Shown here: positions 44,523 to 55,335 of the stretch, piece after piece | Layout: the number at the start of each line of letters is the position of its first letter | How positions within the stretch are numbered: the stretch's first letter is position 1 | From: Sparus aurata | Taxonomy: Eukaryota > Chordata > Actinopteri > Spariformes > Sparidae | Length of the DNA stretch: 64,000 bases | Reading direction: 5' to 3' | Assembly (NCBI RefSeq): GCF_900880675.1 | Contig: NC_044195.1 | Span: forward strand, 32,741,521 to 32,805,520 | Made by a program: the position numbers and the translations under genes | Notes under the pieces: model-generated | The model's database searches: none | Told to the model about the DNA's origin: nothing | Seen by the model: only the letters and a program-made list of their open reading frames with translations

Positions 44523-46951
44523 TAGGGATGTCCCGATCCAATAACGTGATCGGAAATCGGGGCCGATCATGTGGTTTCAGACACGATCGGAATGGGACGT
44601 TACATCCCGATTAGGGATACATTTATTCTCATTAGTTTTTATCAGATCTATAATATATGAAAATGTGTGTGCGCAAGGCATGGGTAGGGTATTGGTAAAC
44701 ATTAGGGGTGTAACAATACATGTATTTGTATTGAACCATTTCGGTACAGGAAGTTCGGTTCGGTACAGGGCTGTGCACAGGTGAGTTCCACGAACGGATG
44801 TTCCGCCTGCAGCTACACATGCAGCCTGTTTACATCATGGCTAACGCTAGAAAGAAACCAGAGCTTGAAGACCCTCCTTTGTCACTAAAGTCTCCCGCTT
44901 GGGAACACTGCGGCTTCCTGGTTAAATATTGCAAATGAGAAAGACACGTTTTTGGTGTGACAGTTTAACTGTCTGTTCATTTTCCCGGTGAGGGTCCCAG
45001 GTGTGCTGGAGGTGTGATTTGAGAATCCCGTCTCGAGAGGGGTCCTCGGCCATGTCCGCAAACCAGGAAAAACATTCCGATCGCCCTGCTCATCGATCCA
45101 AGTCATGTATTAATTTTAACGTGGCTTGAACACTACTATTCCACACGGAGAAGCTGGCGGCTGGGGGCTGCGACCTGCACACCACTGTTAGACGAGTGCT
45201 ACAGAGCAAACAGCGACAGTGTAGGTGACTGTGACGATGCCTGTCCCAAAAAATGCGACTGTCAATAAACCGCATAAGTGCATATTGTCGTCCTTACATC
45301 TTTGTAATGAAATCCTGTCCTCACAAATAACTCACAGGTGGAGTCAATGTGGACAAGTTAATCTGTCTGGCAAAAAATATGAAGGCTTACTGAACAGCTC
45401 TACATGCTGCAACTGTTAGTGCTGCACTTGTGGAAAAGTTTTGTTAAAAGCCTTTAATAAACTGTGAGGAATTTATTTTTACAATATTTCATATAGTTTT
45501 TGTTTGAGAATATTTCACTCGTTGGAAAGCTAATTTTATATTTTATTATTCTATTTTGTTCATTTGATAATTTATTAACTTATTATCAGGCAGTACTTTA
45601 CAATAGTATTCTATTTTCTTATTTTATTTTGATATTTTGTATGCTACAATAAATTGTTGGTTTACAAAAGTTCTGAATACACAACAAGCAAATTTATGTT
45701 TTGCATTTTGTTCCCATACTGTACCGAAAACGAACCGAACCGTGACCTCAAAACCGAGGTACGTATCGAACCGTGATTTTTGTGTATCGTTACACACCTA
45801 GTAAACATAATGACCGGCCTCCGTTAGTTAAACGTTCTTTGTGCCTCTGATTCATGTCTTCATGTCACTCCGCAAGTCATCCATTCTTTTTTTACGACGG
45901 AACTTCATTCAAAGCAGGGAGGTTATCTGATGTGCCAGTGTTGCACACATTAAAAGCACACATCCTAAGTTATCTTGAAATTGATTGTTATTGTCATTAC
46001 TGCTGTTTGTATAATTTCTACAAGTCACCGTTTAAGTTGAGTGGCTGAAATCCTCATCATCCTATTCAAAGGCTGCAACAAGCGACTCATCAAACCGGGA
46101 TGAAGTCAGTTTCAGGTTGGATATTTTGCAGATATTCACTCGGGTCCCGCCGAGACTTTACTGAGGTTCACCCAGTGTGAGCAGCAGGAGGATGGTTAGC
46201 TCACCTCCCAGAGCCTCGTGCTGCATTGCTGGAGACTGATTTAGGGACCGTCATTAAATTACTTACAAATATATTAATAGAAAATCATTGCAGTTTTTTC
46301 AATATCTTTCATGTCATGTGACCCAGTGACTCCAAACCAGAAGCAGATTATGTTAGTAAACTGGAGAAATGAGACACAGCTCTTTCTGTTGTACTTTAGT
46401 GCTTCCTCTATTTCATATGAATATTAATATGCAGACATTATGAAATATTTCTCAGAAATATTTCTCAATAGCTTCCATTTCATGTGGCCCACTGACCTCT
46501 GAAACAGCTTCCTTTTTTCCATAAAAGTATATAGCCTAATAATAAAGAAAATAATGGTTAAAAAGTTCTCTATTGCTCAAGAGTTTAACATATTTTCAAG
46601 CAGCAATGTCAGCTTCTACACTATATTGTCTCATGTCTTAGATTCTGATTCTAAAATTATTTTTAAAAATTTTCTTCAGGGGGGACATGCCCCCGGAACC
46701 CCTGAGTGTTGTTAGAGAGACATGGTGGAGTCTTATTTTTTCCTGCTTTTTTGTCCTTTGCTGATCACACTTATTATACGTGTTAAATGATAAAATAAGG
46801 TGAATAGTGTAAAAAATAAGGGACATCCTGGATCTGTTTGTTGGCTTTTCTTGTATTATAGAAGTATTGGATTGGGACTCAGTATCAGCAGATACTCAAA
46901 ATCAAATGACTCGGACTCGGGGGCGAAAAAAACCTGATCAGGACACCCATA
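44523..46951. mobile_element. hAT element with 8-bp target duplication GCTCCTAT, hosting a nested hAT
   Basis: The left end tagggatgtcccgatcc and right end cctgatcaggacacccata are an imperfect TIR. GCTCCTAT is repeated at 44515-44522 and 46952-46959. A truncated left end also lies at 42433-42498 because of the tandem duplication. The interior carries another hAT (44703-45800) and unclassified AT-rich sequence with no transposase. Confidence 0.88.
44703..45800. mobile_element. Nested hAT element with 8-bp target duplication GTAAACAT
   Basis: Termini are taggggtgtaacaatac... and ...gtatcgttacacaccta; GTAAACAT flanks it exactly at 44695-44702 and 45801-45808. 'ggttcggta/gaaccgaac' subterminal words are typical of this fish family. 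The 1,098-bp interior has no long ORF. Confidence 0.92.
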
Positions 46952-46974
46952 GCTCCTATAACACAATCCATTAG

Positions 46975-47822
46975 CAGTGTTTCCCCTAGGTTTTTTTGTT
47001 GGCGGGGTGGTATCCGCGGGATTGGGGAGGGGGTGCTCATATGGATGAAAATATTTTACATTGAAAATTTACGTTCAGCGACTCCTCAAACCAATACAAG
47101 GCCAGCTGACTTGCTATCTTGCAAGGATCATACAAGCTGGCTTACATAACATAATAATAACAGCTGTTTAAAGTTTTGTTCGGCGCTACCCAAGCCAGCC
47201 GTGGTAAGTAACGCACTTCTGGTCATTTTCACAAAAATAAAACACCCGTTGTCCTTTAATTATAAAGAAAACCATAAGGATAGAATCTGCGATTTTATTT
47301 TATAAACAGGAAGCGAACCTTCCCTCGCTATGGCTAACTTGAAACCGCCGTAACTCTGTTTTAAATTTCGCTATAACGCCGGTATCATCAGGTTTTAAAG
47401 CTTTTTCGTGTGAGAAAGTAGCCATTTAGTTCCCCCGTTGTTTATCCAAATAACACTTGTTTGCACATTTGCGCCGACGTGGTGGGAGAAGTCCAGGCCA
47501 GCCGCACCTGTAGCGGAGCTGCGGAGCAGCCCAGCCCGGGTCTGCTGAGGTGATCTGCGGTCAAAACTTCACCGTCATACCGGTAGAAGAACACGAGCCG
47601 ATTAATTTACCTGCAGCTTTTTGGAGATTAAACACGGGCTGGATAGCTTCATTTCGGAAGATAAATGTAGGTCTCATAGATGAAAATAAACATCGGTGGC
47701 AGCTAAGTTAGCTTATTTGAATGAAAAGTGTAAAATGTAAATAGCAAAAATGTAATGGTGCCAAGATTTTCACGTCTTTCAAGGGGGGCCGCCCCGCCCA
47801 CAGAATGGTAGGGGGAACACTG
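46975..47822. mobile_element. hAT-like MITE (cagtgtttccccta...tagggggaacactg)
   Basis: The inverted termini cagtgtttcccctaggt and aatggtagggggaacactg bound 848 bp. A target duplication is not clear. It lies in the intron just upstream of the unit B large exon. Confidence 0.8.
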
Positions 47823-48012
47823 CTTTAGGCTGCAAGTAGATGGAAACATTTATCAAACCAACAAAACTTTTTTAAGCTTTGTTCACTGCCTGTTTATCAA
47901 ACTAACTGAAGTTGTATGCAATATCACATCCGAGACTAAATATGATAGACATAGTAATTGTGCAGTGATCTAAGTGGAAGATGAGGAAAAATAACTTTAT
48001 TTTTTATTTCAG

Positions 48013-49917
48013 AGTCAGGAGGAGGATCTGTCGCCTGACATCAAGGATTGGAGTAAACATCAAGTGAGACAATGGGCTCTGAAGTTGGATAATGTGGATG
48101 ACAGTGTTGCAGAAAAACTGTTTCAGCAGGACATTAATGGGTGTAGTCTTTTGCTTTTGAACGCAACAGACTTAAAAACAATGGGTGTGACCTTTGGCCC
48201 AGCCAAACTTATTATTCATGCCAGAGATGAGGTAGTGAAATTAAAGAGAGAGGGACCAGCAAGCTGCGTAAATCAGCCTGGAAGACCATGTAAACCGTAT
48301 CCATTTCGTAGATACCATGATCACTATAGATACATGGAGAGCAGCATTCTTGATATCACAGAATCTGGAGCCTCAAACTTCATTGAACCCTGCCACGAGT
48401 ACAAAGCTTTCATCAATACAACAGATGACAAAAAAATGAACAAGTTCATTTGTGAGGTAATCCGCTTTGCAGCTGCCTGCATGAACAGCCGTACCAACGG
48501 CACCATACATTTTGGAATTGGGGACAAGCCACTCTATACCCATGGGCAAGTGTTGGGGGTGGTTGTTGAGGACAAAGAGGCTTATGCTATTAAACTCAAA
48601 TCTGCCATTGATGTTTATTTTGAGGATAACCACAACCAGACTGCTCAAAATTGCATCAAACCTCCTCGATTTGTTAGTGTTCTCAATAAAAATATGACAT
48701 CATCTGACAAATGTGTGATAGAAGTGGACATAGTTCCTGAATCAAGGATCTGTGCAGAAAACATCTACCACACTTCCAGCCTGGACAAAAACAAAGACAA
48801 GAAAGAAGAAAATGGTAAAGAAACAAAACCACAGAAACAATTCTTTGTCCGAGAAGGAGGTAGCAGCAGTAATTTCCTTAAACGTTTGGAGAAATACAAC
48901 CAGTTTGTAGAACCAGATCATATAAAACAATTAACCCAACGTCGAAAACAATCTGAAGAGAAGCACCTCAAAGTGATAAAAAGCAGTACTCAAGGCTCAA
49001 GATTAAGTCAGATGATAACTGGAGGTTCCCTCTCATTAGATAAGTCACACTATGAGCGGTATGTGATCGTAACTAACAAATCACTTCCAGTTCAGTTTGA
49101 ACCACTGGGATTTCTTGGCGAACTCAACCCAACAGCTGTTTTAGACTTTGATCCAGAATCAGCTAAACATGGATTACAGTGTCACTTTGAACAGCAGAGA
49201 ATAGTAAGTGTCCATTTACCAGCAGAGTATAAAATCACAGAAGGAGTTGAGGACATTGCAAACAAGTTAGAATTTACTCGACATACCAGCTGGGTATTCT
49301 GCAACGGAGGTGTTAAAGATGTGGTACCGTCAGAAATAGACGAGTGGTTGATGGACAAGGAAGCCTCCATCCGAGATGTGATTTCGTTCTTGTGTCGGAA
49401 AGATGTGCTTCCAAACAAGAGATTTCTTGTCATCTTCTTACTTTTGTCAACAGTGAGTGATGAGATGGACCCTCTTGTTGAGACATTCAGTACATTCTAT
49501 CAGGAGCTCAAGGGCACAGAGCAAATTCTTTGTGTTTGTGACAATGAGAATGCATTTATCTCCTGGAGAGACCTAATCGATGCTCGGTGCAGAATCGACA
49601 TCTCTCGAAGGTGCATTTATGAGCTCAGTTTTGCGGAAGTCAATGGCACTATTCTTAGCCATTTGTCATTGAACCGTAGATTGTGCCGTTTCCCCTCTGG
49701 TGGAGGAAGCAAAGTCGTCCTTGAAAAAAAAGTTGAGCGTAGCCTGAAGACCTTAGAGGTCCTGTGTGTGAACCAATGTGAGGGAGGAAACGAGGACAAA
49801 ATTGAAATAGAGGAGAACTTCTACAAAGGAGGAAAAGTATCATGGTGGAATTTCTATTTCTCAGAGCAGCCTGGATCCACACCATTCATCAAACGAGACA
49901 AGTTAACTTCATCATGA
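48013..49917 (+). CDS. samd9l: Unit B open part 1: SAM + AlbA_2 + SIR2-like region
   Basis: The frame is open from AGT 48013. SAM domain: WSKHQVRQWALKL..VAEKL, then NGCSLLLLNATDLKTMGV, then GPAKLI. AlbA_2 follows at about residues 99-268 counted from ATG 48064 (FIEPCHEYKAF, CMNSRTNGTIHFGIGD, QFFVREGGSS). The SIR2-like segment ends near 'VERSLKTLEVLCVNQ'. With the 5' exons this part alone would give about 664 residues, stopping just before Walker A. SAM domains in this family mediate protein-protein contacts, and AlbA_2 binds nucleic acid. Confidence 0.75.
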   Translation, partial: SQEEDLSPDIKDWSKHQVRQWALKLDNVDDSVAEKLFQQDINGCSLLLLNATDLKTMGVTFGPAKLIIHARDEVVKLKREGPASCVNQPGRPCKPYPFRRYHDHYRYMESSILDITESGASNFIEPCHEYKAFINTTDDKKMNKFICEVIRFAAACMNSRTNGTIHFGIGDKPLYTHGQVLGVVVEDKEAYAIKLKSAIDVYFEDNHNQTAQNCIKPPRFVSVLNKNMTSSDKCVIEVDIVPESRICAENIYHTSSLDKNKDKKEENGKETKPQKQFFVREGGSSSNFLKRLEKYNQFVEPDHIKQLTQRRKQSEEKHLKVIKSSTQGSRLSQMITGGSLSLDKSHYERYVIVTNKSLPVQFEPLGFLGELNPTAVLDFDPESAKHGLQCHFEQQRIVSVHLPAEYKITEGVEDIANKLEFTRHTSWVFCNGGVKDVVPSEIDEWLMDKEASIRDVISFLCRKDVLPNKRFLVIFLLLSTVSDEMDPLVETFSTFYQELKGTEQILCVCDNENAFISWRDLIDARCRIDISRRCIYELSFAEVNGTILSHLSLNRRLCRFPSGGGSKVVLEKKVERSLKTLEVLCVNQCEGGNEDKIEIEENFYKGGKVSWWNFYFSEQPGSTPFIKRDKLTSS

Positions 49918-50202
49918 ACACAATCATACCTGATTTGTGCTCCCTAAGAAAAGCCTGCGTGTTAATGAACCTCATGCATGTACCTGGATGTGGTGGGACA
50001 ACTCTGGCCATGCATACTTTATGGTCTCTTCGAGACAAATTCCGTTGTGCTGTCCTCAGAGACTGCAATGCTGACTTCACTGAAGTAGCTGAGCAAGTGG
50101 TCAAACTTTTGATGTATGACCATGAGGAGCAAGTACCACGGGTCCCCGTTTTGCTGATGATAGATGACTTTGATGATAAGGAAAAAGTTTTTGACTTGCA
50201 AC
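49918..50202 (+). pseudogene. Unit B part 2: P-loop NTPase start in shifted frame
   Basis: In the next frame the sequence reads IMNTIIPDLCS, 'LMHVPGCGGTTLAMHTLWSL' (Walker A, GCGGTT as in SAMD9-family STAND-like NTPases) and 'VPRVPVLLMIDDFDD' (Walker-B-like). No plausible ATG start for this part alone. The frame is left again at the 11-nt deletion. Confidence 0.75.
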
Positions 50203-51558
50203 AAAGAATGTGCAAAGAAAGACATTCAGTCCAAGTCTGCACAAGTAATCCTCCTGAACTGCATGACATCAGAGTCCACTGAAGACACTGAGGCAACTGA
50301 AGACACAGTATTCATTGGAAATGATCTTTCTGAGAAGGAGCAGGAACAGTTTGAGAGAAAACTTGTGGAAATAGAGAAAACACACAAGAACGCTCAAAAA
50401 ACATTCTATGGATTCATGATCATGAAGAAGAACTTTAGCACTGAGTATGTTGAGGGTGTGGCCCGCAAGACCCTGAAGAGCTTTGACATCAATGAGAAAC
50501 ATGCACAACTCTTGGCAGTTTTAGTTATGTTGAACATATACTGCAAAGGTGCCTCCCTCTCTGTCTCTCTATGTGAGGAGTTTCTTGGTCTTCAACCACA
50601 ACCATTTTGTGGAACCATCAAAGTCAAAGACAGATTCAGGAAATTTTCCACTTTAATTTCCAGCTGCTCAGTGGAGGGCAAGGTAGTTTTCACAGCTGTG
50701 AAAATGATCCATTCAAGTATTGCAAAGCACTGTTTGCAGGAACTTACAACAACACACAAGGTGCGCAAAGCTGACATTGCCGACCTTCTATTGACCACAA
50801 ACGAGCTTTATGAAAGCACACAAGGCAAAGACAAACTCCTGCAAGATGTTCACCACATTTTGGTGAAGAGATATCATTCATTAGAGGAGGGATCTGACTT
50901 CTCTCCATTAATTCAACAGATTGCAAAGGAAACCCCAGGACTTGAAGAGACGGTGCTACAAAATGCATCAAAAAGATTTGCAAAAGATGCCATTATCTCT
51001 CAGTTGTTAGCCAGGTACTATTACCTAAAAAAGAAGGGCTTCTCAGAGGCAAAAATTTGGGCAAAGAAAGCAAGAGATCTGTCCAAGGACAGCTCATATA
51101 TGGCAGACACATCAGCACAGGTCATCAAGCATGAGCTGAAGAATGCCATTGCAAACAGCAAAGAAGAGACCATCCGTCCTGAAAAATTGAGCATCCTTCT
51201 CAAAATGGCTCAGTCAGCAATAGATGCATTCAAGGAAACACAGAGCCTCGCAAAGCAGGAATCACTTCAGCGACTGAAAATCAAGACAGACAACAACCCT
51301 TTCAATACATCAGGGTGCCTGGGAGAGATTCAGGTTGGAGTACTTGTCATTGAGGTTCTGGCAAAGACCCCAATATTTTCTTCTGACAATGTCCGCCGTG
51401 ACATTATGAGTCAGGTTCTCTCTGGGAATGTTAAACTTCAGGATGTAGAGAGATCTGATCGGTGCAACAAAAACAGACCCTACTACATCATTCTCAGACA
51501 GTTTGAGGATTTACTTTACAACCTCAAATATAGGATGAAGGTTAACTTTGACAATTCC
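50203..51558 (+). pseudogene. Unit B part 3: NTPase remainder and helical/TPR-like region
   Basis: Open for more than 450 codons. It starts KECAKKDIQSKSAQVILLNC and continues through 'FVEGVARKTL'-type helices, 'VHHILVKRYHSLEEGSDFSP' and 'ISQLLARYYYLKKKGFSEAK', a helical-repeat pattern typical of the TPR part. Homologous sequence is absent from unit A. Confidence 0.7.
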
Positions 51559-51569
51559 TTGACAATTTT

Positions 51570-52496
51570 TATGTGAACTTGGGCACCAGATTTGGAATGA
51601 AAGACATTCGTGATCAAGTAGCCCAAAATGAGCTTTTCAGATGTTTTAAGCAGTATAAAGAGCTTTTCTGCAGGACAGATTCTGCAGATCTTTTGAGGAA
51701 CAAAACCATGCAGACAATGCTGAAACTACACCAAACAAGACAAGAGCTGGAGATGCAAAAAGCTGATACCTATTCTGGGATTCTGAGCTTTCTCTCAAAT
51801 GGCAAACCACCTGAAACAATGGAGAGGATTGTCAGACAGTATGGTTTTGTTTTTGAACCTGGTCATAAGCTGACTGTGAAGGAGAAAATCAACTTCCTGT
51901 ATGTCAATGTTGTGTTGAGTCGTCTCAAACTGGAGTCACCCCTCATTCAGCCATACCAGAGACTAGTGCATCTCCTTTACCAAGTTCTGCAGCAGCCAAT
52001 CTCATTAAGTGATAGTTTGTCCCTGCACTTTATTGCAGTTGTGCTGTTGTGGCCAAAACAGGGCCAGGCCGGTCCAGCATGTAGAAGTCTGGGGAACTAC
52101 ATCTCACAGATGAGGACCTCTTATCACCAAGTGATGAGGGAAATGTACAATGGCAAGAGGCCCGTAATCCATTTCTTCCTGGGGAAGAAGTGGGGCTATG
52201 AACGACTGGTGCCCCTTGGAGAAATCAAAAAGTGCATCAGGGTTAAGCAGGAAATGTTTTCCTCCATGTGGGAAAATGGCATAATCTGGAAAGAGAAGAA
52301 GGTGAAGAAGCTCCTTTGCAGGGTCACTGGCAGGGTAATGGACAACATGATACTGGCAGATACTTGTATCCCAGATCTGAAGGTCGAAGTTGCTCCAGTG
52401 TTTCGAAGTGAGCTTCGTGGTCATGACCAGGGGTCAAAGGTGTCGTTCTTTCTCAGTTTCTCAATGAAAGGCCCTGTTGCCCTTGACATTAATTAA
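51570..52496 (+). pseudogene. Unit B part 4: C-terminal OB-fold-like region
   Basis: Reads YVNLGTRFGMKDIRDQ, 'FLGKKWGYERLVPLGEIKKC' and 'FRSELRGHDQGSKVSFFLSF', ending at TAA 52494-52496. 'VNLGTRFGM' and the final S-F-FS--G segment match the C termini of SAMD9-family proteins. It is joined to part 3 by the 11-nt duplication. Confidence 0.7.
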
Positions 52497-53720
52497 ATGA
52501 CGAAGCAGCCCATTTGTTGTGGATCCATCTGTTTTATACAGCCCTGTGTATGTTGGAAAGCGACTGAGTAGAATGGATGTCATTCTATGTTACAATGGTA
52601 TTACATTTTGGCCTGTTCCCTTGGCTCTTTTCATTACCTTACTGATACCAATGTGGTAAAGGAAAAAAATGATCAAGTATAACATTAAAATCAAATCTCA
52701 ATGTTACATTTAAATGTGTTCTGAATGTAATAATGCAATATTGTGTTCTGTGAAATGAAATAATTAGTATTATGCATTTCTTACATTTACATTTGAAAAA
52801 ATTGGTGTTCTTTAACAGCTGTAAGAATTAGATTTTTTTTCTTTACTTTTTTTAATATACGCATCTTTGATTCTTCATCATTCATTATTGATACAGATTT
52901 CCTTTAATAACCTTTGACTGTTTTGCTTACATAAAAATGTCTCTAACCACTTTTTTGATCATGTTGTTGAATTCAGTTGTTACTTATTTTTCATGTTACG
53001 CTGCACTTATAGTGTTCTTTAACAACTATTTAAGAATTTCTATTTGAGAATTAAATTTGAAATGTTTTTTTTTTTTTTTACAATGATATTATCGGACATT
53101 TAAAAAATGAATTCAGCTTTATCTTATGTTATTATCTGCATTAACTGAACACATGTGCCATTAAGCAGTTTAACAATATTGTTCCATGAAATGAAATCTC
53201 ATCTTATATTCTATTTTACTTTTGGTTAAAAAACAAAAACAAAATAATGCACTCTACAACCATGTATAAGTAGTGATTTTTCTGATGTCTTATTTGTTGT
53301 ATCTATCTTGATATTACATTATCCTCTGAATGACAAAAGGTGATATAAAGCAGTTTACAATATTGTTCCATGAAATGAAACGATCTGTATCATATGTTCT
53401 ATTATACATCTACCTTTGGAAAAAAAATGTGTACTTTACTTTTTTTTTTTTAGTATGTATCTTGATCATGCATTGTCCATTAATGATACAACGGGTTTGC
53501 TTTTACATAATTTTTGAATGTATTTTTTATTTTTTGTGTGTTTTTGTTCCCAATTATGTGCTAATACTGATGACTTTTTCATCACAACAGCTGTTATTTT
53601 TTGTCATTTTGTCTTACAATACTTAATGATTCTCTTGAAAACATCTTTTTTGCATTCCATGAAAAACAATGGTGAACACTGAGATATGCACTTTCTAATA
53701 AAGATGTAAGATGTACTGTA
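52497..53720 (+). other. Unit B 3' UTR with internal degenerate repeats and poly(A) signal
   Basis: AT-rich. A module containing 'attgttccatgaaatgaaa', 'tctattttacttttgg' and 'ttgat...catt' recurs about three times (about 52735-52990, 53165-53345, 53348-53530). AATAAA is at about 53697 (ctaataaagatg). Short open frames here are not credible. Confidence 0.55.
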
Positions 53721-53929
53721 ACCTGACCATGTGAGAATTTATTTCAAATTTACCATCATGTGCACAAGCTGTTACTATCTATCCAATTCTAAAGAAACAC
53801 ATCACTTTTCTAGTATAGTATATAGGAGTATACAAAGTAAATTGAATTAACTAGTTTCACATTGTTTACATGGAATAGATATACTAAAAACACATTACAT
53901 TTTCCATGTAAGGATGATTTTAGCAGTAT

Positions 53930-54540
53930 CAAACATTGGAGGGCGCCACAACCTCAGAAATTACAAAACTCTTTTGAGTTCCACTTTGTCTTTGCCCATT
54001 ATATAACATGAAAGCATAACATTTAGTTGTGTTTTGTGCCCCAATGTCCAAGAAAAAATACAACATGATAAAAGCTGGCTTCATTTCAGGAAAATCATAC
54101 CAAAGCGAACCTGAATTCCCTCTGGTTTTCGAGCCACAGGACACTAATCGTGAGATGCAGAAAGCAGTTCAGAGGTTGAAAATGCATCTTAGAATCTACT
54201 CAATTACAGACAATAATATTAGACAGATGGGTGTAAGTGTACTTAAGGGTGGAGGAGGTTGGAGAACCCAGTGGCAGGTGACAGAAAACCACAGGGTCAC
54301 CAAACAGAGGAACTCCCTAGATGACAGACAGTCTGACTCATGGTGCCATCTGGGGTCTGAACTTTTAACATCTCAATGCAACCCCTGTACTGACTATATG
54401 TTTCTTTCTGGCCTGTCAGAACGCAGGTTCTCAACAGTTTGTGCCATACTGATGTTGAAGCAGATGGCTAAACAAGTGACAAACATCCACAGGAGACTGG
54501 TTTGTCCAGATTTGAGGAGAGACGCCACGTAGATAGAAAA
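53930..54540. repeat. Shared 3' flank of units A and B, copy B
   Basis: Homologous to 20387-20950. A 167-codon frame (54029-54532) is open here but interrupted in copy A and resembles nothing known to me, so it is not called as a gene. Confidence 0.6.
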
Positions 54541-54720
54541 AAGTTCATAAACATCTTTTCAGATTTAATATCTTCGTGTTTAAATGGAATAAGATCTCAT
54601 TTGATGCAATTTTCTACAGCACAGGACACAATATTCATGCAATGCAGATACAATGCAAGCAGATAGAATTGCCTGTGATTTCACAAAGTTGCTCAAGTAT
54701 ATTCATGCATCAGCTTTTTT
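54541..54720. other. Spacer, nothing recognised
   Basis: AT-rich; it ends in the 'gcatcagcttttttagacat' lead of the hairpin. Confidence 0.4.
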
Positions 54721-54832
54721 AGACATAATTTTTTACATTGCTCACATAAAAGGAAAATTAAATAAGATAAATATATACATATATATCTTTTTCAATTTTC
54801 CTTTTATGTGAGCATTGTAAAAAATTATGTCT
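54721..54832. repeat. Near-perfect 39-bp-arm hairpin, MITE family H
   Basis: Arms 54721-54759 and 54794-54832 are reverse complements with one mismatch (core tgctcacataaaaggaaaat against its inverse). The loop is an A/T-rich 34 nt. Related to 58492-58628 and to single arms at about 5170, 7423, 24770 and 61266. Confidence 0.9.
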
Positions 54833-54954
54833 GATGTGAAATATTGAATGTAGGAATAAGACTGGTTACATTTTGTCAAACTTCATCTTCATTTTACCTT
54901 CTATTGATTTTGAAAATGTTTAACTTTGACAGCCCTACTATAAATATATTTTTA

Positions 54955-55335
54955 GTTTTTCCTTTTATTTAAGCAATGACAAAATATATATCTGTATTAT
55001 CCACTGGTAATTACTTCATACTGTACCTGTTTGGGGTAAGGCCTTCATTCCCTTTTTTGTTGGGGCCTAAGCACTAACTGTCACCCTCCTGATATGAGTC
55101 TCAGGATTGGGATAGGCAGAAAGGCACCACTGTGCCCCTTACAAAAGTTTGTACAAAGCACCTTTCGCAGTCCATCTCACTTAGATGTAGGCATATAACA
55201 ATGTCCAGACCTATAAAAGCCTCTTGAATGCATTAAACCCAACAGGAAGTCTGTCATTTCAAATTTACAGTCCAATTTTTGTGCAGTTTTTGCCACTATA
55301 ATATTGCACTTTAGCAAAGTCCTTAAAAGTCCTCC
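54955..55335. repeat. Dispersed repeat family R1, copy 2
   Basis: Same words and order as 6250-6840. Confidence 0.7.

Larger units (their letters stand above)
40412..44588. repeat. Tandem duplication of ~2.09 kb (40412-42498 and 42499-44588)
   Basis: The two copies are nearly identical. Each holds the right part of the pogo-like element, unit B upstream sequence, both 5' coding exons and the first ~65 bases of a hAT element. The junction at 42496-42498 uses ATC shared by the two breakpoints (aaATCaatt and cgATCggaa). Confidence 0.95.
48013..52496 (+). pseudogene. samd9l: SAMD9/SAMD9L-like protein, unit B, full domain set with three frame-breaking lesions
   Basis: The exon starts after tttatttcag. 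Conceptually about 1,500 residues plus 30 from the 5' exons, close to the ~1,580 of human SAMD9/SAMD9L. Domain order is SAM, AlbA_2, SIR2-like, P-loop NTPase, helical/TPR region and C-terminal OB-like region. The frame breaks near 49903 (about 1 nt missing relative to unit A), at 50202/50203 (11 nt missing that unit A retains) and at 51548-51569 (an 11-nt imperfect direct duplication). Apart from these the frames are open for 617, 146, 470 and 307 codons. This points to recent decay, or to a gene still making only its N-terminal half (ending TGA 49915-49917). Sequencing error could explain the first lesion but hardly the two 11-nt ones. Confidence 0.8.

Noticed and set aside
49900..51570. Introns or programmed frameshifting to explain the unit B frame changes
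   Set aside because: No GT-AG pairs fit the short gaps, no slippery site with downstream structure is evident, and two events are 11-nt indels relative to unit A or to themselves.
54029..54532. 167-codon ORF downstream of unit B
   Set aside because: Open here but interrupted in the paralogous flank at 20387-20950, with no recognisable domain.
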